This document shows positions 46,146 through 54,944 of a stretch of DNA of 64,000 nt, piece by piece (within the stretch, counting starts at the first letter, position 1; each line of letters starts with the position of its first letter). The notes beneath the pieces are model-generated. The model saw only the letters and a program-made list of their open reading frames with translations. It had not been told where the DNA came from and searched no databases. The translations under genes and the position numbers were made by a program. This DNA is from Amphibacillus jilinensis Y1. Lineage in GTDB: Bacteria; Bacillota; Bacilli; Bacillales; Amphibacillaceae. Location: contig NZ_JH976434.1 of assembly GCF_000306965.1 (NCBI RefSeq), positions 698,243-762,242 of the forward strand. The letters run 5' to 3'.

Positions 46146-47384
46146 TTACATATCTATTGCCCAAGCACCCTTGCGAAACACAGGTTCAATTGCTCCATCT
46201 TCTGTGACACCATCGATATCAAGTTCACTAGAACCAATCATAAAATCAACATGTGTTAGGCTGTCGTTCACACCATGCTTATCCAGTTCTTGATCTGACA
46301 TTTCAGAGCCGCCTTCAAGGTTGTTCGGGTACGCTTTACCTAATGCAATATGACAAGATGCATTTTCATCATATAGCGTATTATAGAAAATTAATCCAGA
46401 TTGTGAAATTGGAGAGGCATCTGGAACGAGCGCCAATTCGCCTAAACGGGTAGCACCTTCATCTGTATCAAGCAAATGCTTCAATGTTTGATAACCTGTT
46501 TCTGCTTCAAAATCAACGACTTTACCATCTTTAAAGGTTAACTTAAAGTTATCAATCGTGTTCCCACCATAAATTAACGGTTTTGTATTTGAAACGGTTC
46601 CGTTGACGTGATATTTATGTGGTAATGTAAACACTTCTTCTGTCGGCATATTCGGATTGAAGTGGCATCCATCGGCTGTTTTTGCTCCTCCACCCTTCCA
46701 AATATGACCTTTGGGTAAATCAAAAGTTATATCTGTGCCTGGTGCCTTAAAAATTAATTGTTTATATTTTTTGTTATTTAATACTTCTCGCGCATCTTTC
46801 AACGTTTGATTATGTTGATCCCAAGCAGCAATTGGGTCATCTTGATCAACACGGACAATCTTAAAGATTTGTTGCCAAAGTCGCTCTTTCGCTTCTTCTT
46901 GGTCGACCGCATCCGGAAAAATCTTCTGTGCCCAATCTCCTGTTGGAATTGAAATAATGGACCATGCAATCCGGTCATTCATCGTATATTGTCGAAATTC
47001 TTTCATCGCTTGAGCTGATGCCTTTGTTGCTTTAGCTACTTTTTCAGCATCAACATCTTTTAATAGGTCGGGATTGGTTGATCGAATTTGTAAAAGAGCT
47101 GCACCATCTTTTGCATAGCTCAAGAATTTATCCACTTGCCATTGTGGAATCGTGGTCAATACCTGTTCGGATTCATGTTGATACTTCAGCAAAGTAATCG
47201 CATCGTCTTGCCAGTTAATCATCACTTCCTTTGCTCCTAATTCATAGGCCTTGCGTACGACAATACGGGTAAACGCTACACCTTCTATCGATGAATTAAT
47301 CATTAAAGCTTGCCCTTTTTGTAAATTAACACCTGTTCTTAATGCTAATTCCGCATATTTTTCTTGTAACTCTAAATCTGCCAT
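46146..47384 (-). CDS. ampS: Aminopeptidase, M29 family
   Basis: This cytoplasmic metallopeptidase removes N-terminal residues from peptides. From ATG 47384 it has 412 residues, typical for AmpS/AmpT. The N-terminal domain starts MADLELQEKYAELALRTG; the C-terminal domain has the metal-binding features GHIWKGGGAK, MPTEEVFTLPHKYHVNGT, and LGELALVPD, ASCHIALG and HVDFMIGS. GGAGGG lies before this ATG; the frame is open to 47495 but the extra part overlaps the upstream gene and is unlike the family. Confidence 0.92.
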   Translation of the reverse strand: MADLELQEKYAELALRTGVNLQKGQALMINSSIEGVAFTRIVVRKAYELGAKEVMINWQDDAITLLKYQHESEQVLTTIPQWQVDKFLSYAKDGAALLQIRSTNPDLLKDVDAEKVAKATKASAQAMKEFRQYTMNDRIAWSIISIPTGDWAQKIFPDAVDQEEAKERLWQQIFKIVRVDQDDPIAAWDQHNQTLKDAREVLNNKKYKQLIFKAPGTDITFDLPKGHIWKGGGAKTADGCHFNPNMPTEEVFTLPHKYHVNGTVSNTKPLIYGGNTIDNFKLTFKDGKVVDFEAETGYQTLKHLLDTDEGATRLGELALVPDASPISQSGLIFYNTLYDENASCHIALGKAYPNNLEGGSEMSDQELDKHGVNDSLTHVDFMIGSSELDIDGVTEDGAIEPVFRKGAWAIDM

Positions 47385-47455
47385 TGATATCCCTCCAATA
47401 TTTTCTACCCTTATTATTATACATAACCGCCAGTGATTTAGAAATGCGTTTGCTT

Positions 47456-49333
47456 CTATGTTAACTCTTCCAAACGGAGCGAGAGTGTTTCCCATCGCTC
47501 GATTTTCGCTTCTAGCATTTGCTCGAGCTCTGTTTGTTTCTGATAATGCGTTTGCACTTGCTCAAGATCTGATCCAGCTGCTACAACGGCCTCTTTCACC
47601 TGTTCGATCGCTTGTTCTAAATCAGCAATCTCATCTTCAATCGTTTCCCATTCTTTTTGTTCGTGATAGGATAATTTTTTTCGTTTTGGTCGTTCTACCG
47701 CCTTTTGTTTCGATGACTTCGTTGCTTGTTGTGTACTTTCCTTATCCGTTTCCAACCAGTCACTGTAATTGCCATAAAAGCTTGTGATCACACCTTGTGA
47801 TTTAAAGATTAGCAATTGCTCAGTTAATTTATCTAGAAAATAACGATCGTGCGAAACCGTAATCACAACGCCTGAAAACTGGGTTAAGTAATCTTCTAAT
47901 ATAGCTAACGTCTCTGTATCAAGGTCATTTGTTGGCTCATCCAATAATAATACATTGGGTTCTTCCATTAACACCTTCAACAAATATAACCGGCGCTTTT
48001 CTCCACCGGAAAGCCGATGAATAAATGTCCATTGTTGAGCACGAGGAAATAAAAACCGTTCGAGCATTTGTTCTGCGCTAACGGTTACACCATTTTCAGT
48101 ATGAATCACATCAGCTGTTTCTCTAATATAATCTATAATACGTAATTCTTGATTCATATCTTGATGGTCTTGTTGATAATAACCGATCTTTACAGTTGAG
48201 CCTATTTCGATCTCCCCTTGATCTGGTATGACTTGTTGAGCGATTATTTTTAATAACGTCGTTTTTCCACTGCCATTAGCACCGACAATACCAATTCGAT
48301 CACCCGGTTTAACAAGAAAGCTGAATGGTTTAATCATATGTTGGTGGTGATAGCTTTTTGCTATATTTTTCAATTCAATAACCTTATTCCCTAATCGCGT
48401 CATTCCTACACCCAAATCAAGTTGTTCCTGATTGGTAGTGAATGTTTCTTTTTTCATCGTTTCTACCCGATCAATTCTTGCTTTTTGTTTGGTTGATCTT
48501 GCTTTAGCCCCTCGTTTCAGCCAGGCAATTTCTCGCTTTAAAATATTGGCATGTTTCTGCTCATTCTGTGTTTCTAACCTTAATCGTTCCGTTTTTTGTT
48601 CCAAATATGTTTGGTAATTGCCGTTGTAACGATAAAGTTGGCCTTGATCAAGCTCATAAATACGATTGGTGACACGGTTAAGAAAATAACGATCATGCGT
48701 CACGAGCATAACCGCGCCTTGATAGTTCGGAAGATGCTGCTCCAACCATTCAATCGATTGATGATCAAGATGGTTGGTTGGCTCATCTAAAATGAGTAAA
48801 TCGGCGGGTTGAACAAGCGCCTTTGCCAGTGCAACACGTTTTTTTTGACCACCAGATAGTCGTTCAATCTTTTGATCAAAATGCTCAATGCCAAGCTTTG
48901 TTAAAATCGTTTTTGCCGTTGTGTTTGCATCCCATGCATTCAATTCATCGATTTTAGCTTGCGTGCGACTAAATTGCTTTTGTGCCATGACATCATCAGG
49001 CTGTTCTGCTAACGCTAGTAACGCTGTTTCATAATCGCGCATCGCCACCATAATATCAGCTTCACCAGCAAACACCTCATCTAATATCATGCGGTTAGCA
49101 ACTAGCTCCGGTTCTTGAGCCAAATAACCAATCGAGAATGCTTTAGCATGATTTATTTCACCACTATCATGCCCTTCCTTTCCTGCAATGACTTTGAGAA
49201 ACGTAGATTTACCTGTACCATTAACACCAACCAATCCGATCCGCTGTTTTTTTTCAATCGAAAAAGATATTTGATCAAATAACACTTTATCGCCAAAAGC
49301 CTTCGTTAACTTTTCAACTGATAATATTTCCAT
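47456..49333 (-). CDS. yfmR: ABC-F family ATPase (YfmR/Uup type)
   Basis: The 625-residue soluble protein has two ABC domains: GVNGTGKSTF and LSGGQKKRVALAKAL in the first, and GANGSGKTTL and LSGGEKRRLYLLKVL in the second, joined by a linker rich in basic residues (IAWLKRGAKARSTKQKARID). A C-terminal coiled coil (about 545-625) is typical of Uup/YfmR. ABC-F proteins of this branch act on stalled ribosomes rather than in transport. AGAGGG precedes the ATG. The exact paralogue (YfmR versus YdiF) is an inference from the C-terminal domain. Confidence 0.9.
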   Translation of the reverse strand: MEILSVEKLTKAFGDKVLFDQISFSIEKKQRIGLVGVNGTGKSTFLKVIAGKEGHDSGEINHAKAFSIGYLAQEPELVANRMILDEVFAGEADIMVAMRDYETALLALAEQPDDVMAQKQFSRTQAKIDELNAWDANTTAKTILTKLGIEHFDQKIERLSGGQKKRVALAKALVQPADLLILDEPTNHLDHQSIEWLEQHLPNYQGAVMLVTHDRYFLNRVTNRIYELDQGQLYRYNGNYQTYLEQKTERLRLETQNEQKHANILKREIAWLKRGAKARSTKQKARIDRVETMKKETFTTNQEQLDLGVGMTRLGNKVIELKNIAKSYHHQHMIKPFSFLVKPGDRIGIVGANGSGKTTLLKIIAQQVIPDQGEIEIGSTVKIGYYQQDHQDMNQELRIIDYIRETADVIHTENGVTVSAEQMLERFLFPRAQQWTFIHRLSGGEKRRLYLLKVLMEEPNVLLLDEPTNDLDTETLAILEDYLTQFSGVVITVSHDRYFLDKLTEQLLIFKSQGVITSFYGNYSDWLETDKESTQQATKSSKQKAVERPKRKKLSYHEQKEWETIEDEIADLEQAIEQVKEAVVAAGSDLEQVQTHYQKQTELEQMLEAKIERWETLSLRLEELT

Positions 49334-49426
49334 TTTATTAACCCTCTATTCCTTACTTGTCTCTCTATTGTTTCATGATCATAACAATTGTCAAGCCACT
49401 AAACCTATTTAACGATGACCAAACGA

Positions 49427-49467
49427 ATCAAACGTGACGGTTCGGTTATCCATCACGTTTGATTTTT
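49427..49467 (+). terminator. Terminator-like hairpin between cls and the ABC-F gene
   Basis: ATCAAACGTGA/TCACGTTTGAT, 11 bp, followed on the plus strand by TTTTTA. Both flanking genes read on the minus strand, so its role is unclear; it borders dispersed repeat copy 11. Confidence 0.45.
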
Positions 49468-49568
49468 ATCACGGATAAGCGTCCATGAAACACCTAGCTC
49501 AAAATAGAGCGTAGCGATCATCTTTTTAGCTAGTAGCTAACGCACGCCTCCACTGGTTAAAGGTGCGT
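49466..49568 (-). repeat. Dispersed two-hairpin intergenic repeat, copy 11
   Basis: Minus-strand order: CACCTTTAACCAGTGGAGGC, GTGCGTTAGCTACTAGC, GATGATCGCTACGCTC, TATTTTGAGCTAGGTG, CATGGACGCTTATCCGTGAT. It lies 8 bp beyond the cls stop. Confidence 0.75.
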
Positions 49569-49575
49569 TATATTA

Positions 49576-51018
49576 TTATAAAATAGGAGAAATCAACCGT
49601 GCGACTGATTCTTTAACACGAATCCAGATCGATCGCTCTTTATAGGCTTCATATGTGAGTAAAGAAGATTCCTCCATATCTTCTTTAAAGTCCTTTACCA
49701 AGCGATCTGTCACATCTTCACTGTAAAGAAATGCATTCACTTCAAAGTTTAATCGGAAACTACGTACATCAATATTTGCTGTACCTACTGAAGCAAGCTT
49801 ACCATCAACCATTATCGTCTTTGCATGTAAAAATCCATTTTGGTATATGTAAATTTTCGCGCCAGCTTCAAGCATATTTCCTATATAAGAAAAGGTTGCC
49901 CAGTATACAAATGGATGATCTGGTTTATTTGGAATCATAATTCTCACATCGACGCCCGACAGTGCGGCAATCCGAACTGCATCTGCCAAACTTTCATCTG
50001 GGATGAAATAAGGTGTTTGAATATAAATATATTCTTCCGCTTCCATAATCATCTTAATATAACCATACTTAACTTGTTCCCATTCGGAATCAGGACCACT
50101 TGAAACAATTTGAATACCAACATCGCCGGTTGGTTCTGCTTTATAATAAGTTGGTTCATATTGTAAAATCTGCTGTTTTGAAGCTTGATTCCAATCTAAA
50201 ATAAATCGTGTTTGCATATTGCGAACAGATTCACCTACAATGCGAAGATGAGTATCTCGCCAATAACCAAATTTGGGGTCTTCTCCTAAATATTCGTCAC
50301 CGATATTAAAGCCACCAATATAACCAATCTTCCCATCAATAATAGCCAACTTACGGTGATTTCGATAATTAATTTTTAAGTTAATTTTAGGTATCGGAGA
50401 CGGAAAGAACGCTTCAACCATAACACCAGCTTGCTTTAGCCGATGAATAAAATGACGCTTCAACCGCCTTGCCCCCATATCATCATATAAAAACCTAACA
50501 GTCACCCCTGCTTCAGCTCTCTTAATTAATGCATCTGCAATACGGTAACCAAGTTTGTCACTTCTTACAATATAGTAAAGAATATGAATATGATGATTAG
50601 CTGCTTCAATATCTCGAATTAGTGCATCAAATTTTGCTTGTCCATCATTAAAAATTTCGACTTCATTTTCTTGAGTGAGAATCGCATCATTATTTCGAAG
50701 ATGCATATAAAATAAGTCCTTATGCTTTTGATAATGATCTGGAATTGGAAAACTATCTTCATCTAATAATTGCAATTGATTTTCGACGGCTTTCTTCACA
50801 CCTAATCGACTTTTATTATCCCAAACAAACAATTTTTTTCCACTTAATTTCCGGCCAAATACTAAATACAAAGCAAATCCTACAACGGGGACAAAAGTAA
50901 GTACTAATAGCCACGCCCATGTTGAAGTTGGATTTTTCCGTTCTAAAAAGACAATAGCGAATGCTAGAGCAATGTTTAAGAAAATGGTAAGTCCAAATAT
51001 AATTGCTATAATATCCAA
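49576..51018 (-). CDS. cls: Cardiolipin synthase
   Basis: Cls condenses two phosphatidylglycerols to cardiolipin in the membrane. From TTG 51018 it has 480 residues, normal for the family: two N-terminal membrane segments (about 1-25 and 32-55), then two phospholipase D domains with HKD motifs NYRNHRKLAIIDG and FLHAKTIMVDG. GGGAGGG lies 6 bp before this TTG. An upstream ATG at 51081 would add an unusual 21 residues. One of several Cls paralogues usual in Bacillaceae. Confidence 0.93.
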   Translation of the reverse strand: MDIIAIIFGLTIFLNIALAFAIVFLERKNPTSTWAWLLVLTFVPVVGFALYLVFGRKLSGKKLFVWDNKSRLGVKKAVENQLQLLDEDSFPIPDHYQKHKDLFYMHLRNNDAILTQENEVEIFNDGQAKFDALIRDIEAANHHIHILYYIVRSDKLGYRIADALIKRAEAGVTVRFLYDDMGARRLKRHFIHRLKQAGVMVEAFFPSPIPKINLKINYRNHRKLAIIDGKIGYIGGFNIGDEYLGEDPKFGYWRDTHLRIVGESVRNMQTRFILDWNQASKQQILQYEPTYYKAEPTGDVGIQIVSSGPDSEWEQVKYGYIKMIMEAEEYIYIQTPYFIPDESLADAVRIAALSGVDVRIMIPNKPDHPFVYWATFSYIGNMLEAGAKIYIYQNGFLHAKTIMVDGKLASVGTANIDVRSFRLNFEVNAFLYSEDVTDRLVKDFKEDMEESSLLTYEAYKERSIWIRVKESVARLISPIL

Positions 51019-51081
51019 ATATAACCCTCCCTTACACTCGATAACCACAATATAGCATAAATAGATAACAATTGGCATCAT

Positions 51082-51436
51082 TAAGCCATTTAATTTAGTC
51101 GTTTATTACTCATTGGACTTATCTTATGTCATCTTGCTGTTCCAATACAAAAGCAGAGTCAAACCTCAATCAGTGCGTGTTTTCGTTTTTCCACTATGGA
51201 TTGTCCGTTGCACGAATCAGGACATAAGGGGCTATTATTTCCCATCTTAATAGATAAGCGCTGCTCTTTACTTTAAGCCAGGCGTTAACAAACGATTAGC
51301 TGTGATAAATTATTTTGTTTTTAATGTTGACGAAACAGGTGCCAATCCGATAGGCTTAACTTATATAATCATTGTCGCACACGTCACTATAGTGAACAGC
51401 AAGATGATGTCATTTAATATGAGGAGGCTGATCGTC
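51082..51436. other. Divergent region between cls and the NusG-II-like gene
   Basis: No gene is visible beyond the leader regions. It holds dispersed repeat copy 12 (51158-51309). Promoters for the two divergent genes should lie here, but I could not define them. Confidence 0.5.
51158..51309 (+). repeat. Dispersed two-hairpin intergenic repeat, copy 12
   Basis: GTCAAACCTCAATCAGTGCG, CCACTATGGATTGTCCGTTG, CGAATCAGGACATAAGG, ATCTTAATAGATAAGCGCTG, AACGATTAGCTGTGATAAA. This copy lies between divergent genes, not at a gene end. Confidence 0.75.
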
Positions 51437-51850
51437 GTGTGGACAGCTTTAAAACAACAAATTAGACCGACCGATATTATTATTATCGTGATTTTAATTA
51501 TATTATCCTTTGTTCCCTTCTTTGTTTTTACATCTTATCATGCAGGCACGCAAAATGATGGAGAACCAACGATCGCTATCGTTTCCATAAATGGTGAAGT
51601 TGTTGATGAGTTTGTCCTAGCAGAAGATACCCCCCATCAGGAGATCACTTACTATCCCAATGATGGTCAATACAACATTATTGAAATTGATGGTCCACGT
51701 ATACGAGTAAAAGAGGATAACAGCCCTGACCAAATCGCCGTCCAAACTAGCTGGATTAGTCGACCTGGTCAGACAAGCATCTGTCTTCCCCATCGTTTAA
51801 TGATCGAAATAAAAGGTGGACAATCCTTTGATGATGACGTGATTTATTAA
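51437..51850 (+). CDS. NusG domain II-containing membrane-anchored protein
   Basis: The 137-residue protein has a short N-terminus (MWTALKQQIRPTD), one transmembrane segment (about 14-33, IIIIVILIILSFVPFFVF) and an extracytoplasmic NusG_II (DUF2) fold domain with IVSINGEVVDEFVL, YNIIEIDGPRIRVKEDNSPD and the SRPGQTSICLPHRLMIEI end. The single conserved Cys is in TSIC. GAGGAGG lies 9 bp before the GTG start. Family function is unknown; relatives often sit beside thiamine or FAD-linked genes, which is not so here. Confidence 0.82.
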   Translation: MWTALKQQIRPTDIIIIVILIILSFVPFFVFTSYHAGTQNDGEPTIAIVSINGEVVDEFVLAEDTPHQEITYYPNDGQYNIIEIDGPRIRVKEDNSPDQIAVQTSWISRPGQTSICLPHRLMIEIKGGQSFDDDVIY

Positions 51851-51873
51851 TCAATTAATAAATCACGTTTTTT
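51837..51873. terminator. Bidirectional terminator inside convergent gene ends
   Basis: A perfect 15-bp stem, ACGTGATTTATTAAT/ATTAATAAATCACGT, with a two-base loop and TTTTTT on the plus side. Both stop codons fall within the palindrome. Confidence 0.8.
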
Positions 51874-52293
51874 CTCGTTCTTTTTTCTGGCTTTCACCGT
51901 AAGTAAACCATCATTAAATGAAGCCGTCAATGTTGAGGGAATAACATTATTGGGCATATGAATAAATCGTTCGCGCTCTCTTTGAAAATGGTTAAAATGG
52001 TAGACGCCTTCTTGGTCATCCTTTACTTCCTTTTTTTCATCCTCTGTAATACGGATGGCCAAATGGGTTTGCTCAATTGAGAGCTTTACCCTATCTTTAG
52101 TCACACCAGGTAACTTGAAGTTAACCTGCCACTCCTCATCCGTTTGATTAACATGGGTGGGGATATGACTGTTTTGAAAAAATTGATCAATTGAAGCGAG
52201 CATACTATCTTGGTGATAGCTATTAAACAAGTTATCCATTTTTTTCACCCAATCACGTGCAACTTCCCATACATCGAAATTCTGTTCTGACAT
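51847..52293 (-). CDS. Hsp20/alpha-crystallin family small heat-shock protein
   Basis: The 148-residue chaperone has the alpha-crystallin domain (about 42-135): EEWQVNFKLPGVTKDRVKLSIEQ-type strands, HLAIRI and the C-terminal SFNDGLLTVKARK, preceded by a helical N-terminal arm. It would hold unfolding proteins as oligomers. GGAGGG precedes the ATG. I see no CIRCE operator upstream. Its 3' end overlaps that of the convergent NusG-II-like gene by four bases. Confidence 0.9.
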   Translation of the reverse strand: MSEQNFDVWEVARDWVKKMDNLFNSYHQDSMLASIDQFFQNSHIPTHVNQTDEEWQVNFKLPGVTKDRVKLSIEQTHLAIRITEDEKKEVKDDQEGVYHFNHFQRERERFIHMPNNVIPSTLTASFNDGLLTVKARKKNEKKRDLLID

Positions 52294-52702
52294 AGCTCTC
52301 CCTCCTATCCATAACTAATCTATGCACATATTCTAAAATAGGTACTAAACCTTCCCGCCCACTTTATTTATGAACGTTAACTAACCGACGCTAGGACTTT
52401 TTTAATGAACGCATCATAGCACCATATCCTTAGCAAATAGATATAGACATAATACAAACCTTCAATCAATCGGCGGAGGGCTACAGAACGTAGGGCATGC
52501 AGACGATGCCACAGGACGTGACGGTTTTAGTTAACGATCTTACCCACCCACTGACGGGGCGTTGAGTGACTCAGCACATCGACATGAGTGTCCGTCCCAC
52601 CCCTAAATAGATTTGTTCGATTCTCTAGTTTAAGACGGACGGTTAGCTATGATAAATGATTTCACTTAATAGTCTAAATTTTCGTTATAGTCAGAAAGAA
52701 CC
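52294..52702. other. Divergent region between hsp20 and the SAM riboswitch
   Basis: No gene is visible. It holds the enlarged dispersed repeat copy 13 and no other feature I can name. Confidence 0.5.
52455..52657 (+). repeat. Dispersed two-hairpin intergenic repeat, copy 13 (expanded)
   Basis: AAACCTTCAATCAATCGG starts it; about 60 extra bases (CTACAGAACGTAGGGC and ACGATGCCACAGGACG, each partly palindromic) separate that from CCCACTGACGGGGCGTTGAG, then GAGTGTCCGTCCCACCCC, CTAAATAGATTTGTTCG and GACGGACGGTTAGCTATGAT. Confidence 0.7.
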
Positions 52703-52731
52703 TTGACTATTTTTACTATCTAAACTATAAT
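52703..52731 (+). promoter_or_regulatory. Sigma-A promoter of the metY transcript
   Basis: TTGACT (52703-52708) and TATAAT (52726-52731) are 17 bp apart. Transcription would start near 52738, 14 bp before the riboswitch. Confidence 0.8.
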
Positions 52732-52751
52732 CCTTACTAACATGTATAACT

Positions 52752-52860
52752 CTTATCAAGAGAGGCTGAGGGAATAGGCCCTGTGAAGCCCGGCAACCCG
52801 CAAGTGAAAGCTTGCAAAGGTGCCAAATCCTACAGGTTACAATTAACCTGAAAGATAAGA
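52752..52860 (+). ncRNA. SAM riboswitch (S-box)
   Basis: The S-box core is clear: P1 CTTATC with GATAAG closing it, AGAGAGGCTGAGGGAATAGG, CCCTGTGAAGCCCGGCAACC and GGTGCCAAATCCTACAG with a paired ACAGGTT/AACCTG arm. It is followed by a terminator and the metY gene, so high SAM should stop transcription of sulfur assimilation. This is the class I element known from B. subtilis met and cys genes. Confidence 0.95.
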
Positions 52861-52877
52861 GGGGGAAATTGCTGACT

Positions 52878-52915
52878 AAGCCCTCTTCTTACTTTTTAAA
52901 GAAGGGGGCTTTTTA
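52878..52915 (+). terminator. Riboswitch-controlled terminator
   Basis: AAGCCCTCTTCTT pairs with AAGAAGGGGGCTT (one G-U pair), followed by TTTT. It would form when SAM is bound. Confidence 0.88.
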
Positions 52916-53065
52916 TGCATTAGCAACGTATAGACTTCTAAAGTCAAAGGCTAAGTGCGTGCAGTTATGCTAATGAAATAAACCATGACACTTTTTACAC
53001 GTAGCCTGTTACGATTTTTTAGTCTCTTATTGAAAAGAGTGTAATTAAAAAAGGAGGAATTTATT

Positions 53066-54748
53066 ATGTCTAATCGATTGTTTGCTTCATCTGGCGCAGA
53101 AACACAACTCATTCATGGTGGGCAACAGCCTGACCCTACCACAGGTGCTGTCGCTGTACCTATTTATCAAACGACTTCCTATGCCTTTCGTAATACAGAA
53201 CATGCCCAAAATTTATTTGGGTTAGCCGAGCCTGGCAACATATACTCCCGCATTATGAACCCGACGGTTGATGCATTTGAACAACGGATGGCTTTATTGG
53301 AAGATGGAGTTGCTGCTGTTGCAACCGCTTCTGGGATGGCAGCGATTACACTTGCTATTTTAAATTTAGCAGAATCTGGTGATGAAATTATTGCCGACAG
53401 CAATTTATATGGTGGGACCTATAACCTGTTTGATAAAACACTTCCGAAGTATGGGATTAAAGTTATCTTTGTCGATGGAAAAGACCCAGAAAATTTCCGT
53501 ACGACGATAACAGAGAAAACAAAGGCGATTTTTGCTGAAACCATTACTAACCCTTCTTTAAACGTTTTTGACATTGAAGCGGTAGCAAATATCGCTCATG
53601 ACCACAAAATCCCACTAATTATTGATAATACATTTGCAAGCCCTTATAGTGCAAAACCTATTACGTGGGGAGCCGATATCGTTGTCCACTCAGCAACAAA
53701 ATGGATTGGTGGCCATGGGACAACGATTGGTGGAATTGTTATCGATGGTGGGCGCTTTAATTGGAATCAAGAACGATTCCCTGGCTTTACTAAACCCGAC
53801 TCTTCCTATGGTGGAATTAGATTCGGTATCGATACTGGACCAGCCGCGTTTGCTATTAAATTGCGTGTCCAATTATTGCGTGATATCGGTCCGGCATTAA
53901 GTCCACAAAATGCCTTTAACTTCTTGCAAGGATTGGAAACATTAAATTTACGTATCCAACGACATGGTTACAATGCTAAACGCATCGCTCAATTCTTAAT
54001 CGAACACCCACAAGTTGACTGGGTTAACTATCCAGGTTTGAGCACACATCCAAGTCACGAACTTGCCAAGAAGTATCTCGCTAATACATTTGGTTCTGTG
54101 ATCACCTTTGGCGTCAAAGGCGATCGTGAAACGGGTCGGAAGGTGATCGATAATATCCAATTGTTCTCACACGTTGCCAATGTTGGTGATGCTAAGTCAT
54201 TAATTATTCATCCAGCTTCAACTACACATCAACAATTAAATGAACAAGGCCTTCAAGCCAGTGGAGTGAGTGATACATTAATCCGCCTATCTGTTGGGCT
54301 TGAAAGCTATGATGACCTTGTTAAAGATCTTGACCAAGCCATTGCAACAGCTACTGGAACTGCTGTTACCCTTCAACCTAAGCTTGATGATGTGATTCGA
54401 TGGGCACTTGAATCACCGTTTGTACGCGCTGATGGTGATATACGGTTGAAAAATATCGTCGTTGCCGGTGACCAAACCAAGCATAACTGTCTAAAAAAAT
54501 TAACCAAATTGGGCTTTCACTTTACTGATTTGGCAAAGAATGAGGGACCTATTGATCTTTTATTTATTACAGAGCCAAATCAGATTGAGGTCTTACCGTC
54601 GGATGCGAAGATCATCTGGTTTAGAACAGAAGCAGATTACAGTGCCTTAAAAACACAAGCTGAACAAAATGGTCAATGGATTGTTGAGAATGAATGCTTA
54701 TTTAAAACCGCTAATTACATTCGACACCATCCTAAACACGATCATTAA
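53066..54748 (+). CDS. metY: O-acetylhomoserine sulfhydrylase with C-terminal extension
   Basis: The enzyme makes homocysteine (or cysteine) from O-acetylhomoserine (or O-acetylserine) and sulfide with pyridoxal phosphate. Residues 1-425 are a complete Cys/Met-metabolism PLP enzyme: SGMAAI, the DNTFASPY segment and the Schiff-base Lys in SATKWIGGHGT, LIRLSVGLE near the end. A further 130 residues follow; KNIVVAGD, PIDLLFITEP and AKIIWFRTEADY look like a reduced CoA_binding_2 (YccU-type) Rossmann domain. AAGGAGG precedes the ATG. A SAM riboswitch controls it. Confidence 0.9.
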   Translation: MSNRLFASSGAETQLIHGGQQPDPTTGAVAVPIYQTTSYAFRNTEHAQNLFGLAEPGNIYSRIMNPTVDAFEQRMALLEDGVAAVATASGMAAITLAILNLAESGDEIIADSNLYGGTYNLFDKTLPKYGIKVIFVDGKDPENFRTTITEKTKAIFAETITNPSLNVFDIEAVANIAHDHKIPLIIDNTFASPYSAKPITWGADIVVHSATKWIGGHGTTIGGIVIDGGRFNWNQERFPGFTKPDSSYGGIRFGIDTGPAAFAIKLRVQLLRDIGPALSPQNAFNFLQGLETLNLRIQRHGYNAKRIAQFLIEHPQVDWVNYPGLSTHPSHELAKKYLANTFGSVITFGVKGDRETGRKVIDNIQLFSHVANVGDAKSLIIHPASTTHQQLNEQGLQASGVSDTLIRLSVGLESYDDLVKDLDQAIATATGTAVTLQPKLDDVIRWALESPFVRADGDIRLKNIVVAGDQTKHNCLKKLTKLGFHFTDLAKNEGPIDLLFITEPNQIEVLPSDAKIIWFRTEADYSALKTQAEQNGQWIVENECLFKTANYIRHHPKHDH

Positions 54749-54764
54749 TCAACGCATACAATAA

Positions 54765-54817
54765 CTAAAGCACAGCGGAAAAGGTTACCATTCACTTTCC
54801 TTTCCCCTGTGCTTTTT
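54765..54817 (+). terminator. Terminator of metY
   Basis: AAAGCACAG/CTGTGCTTT plus an inner GGAAAAGG/CCTTTCC pairing, followed by TTTTTG. Confidence 0.8.
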
Positions 54818-54944
54818 GTTGGTTATCGATGCAAATTAGCGTCGACTATTGTCATTATACTTATATTTGTCTTATAATGAGTTGCACAGCCTTGTTTTAA
54901 TTTCATTGAATAGGGAATATATATGATCACATAAACTATTTTGA

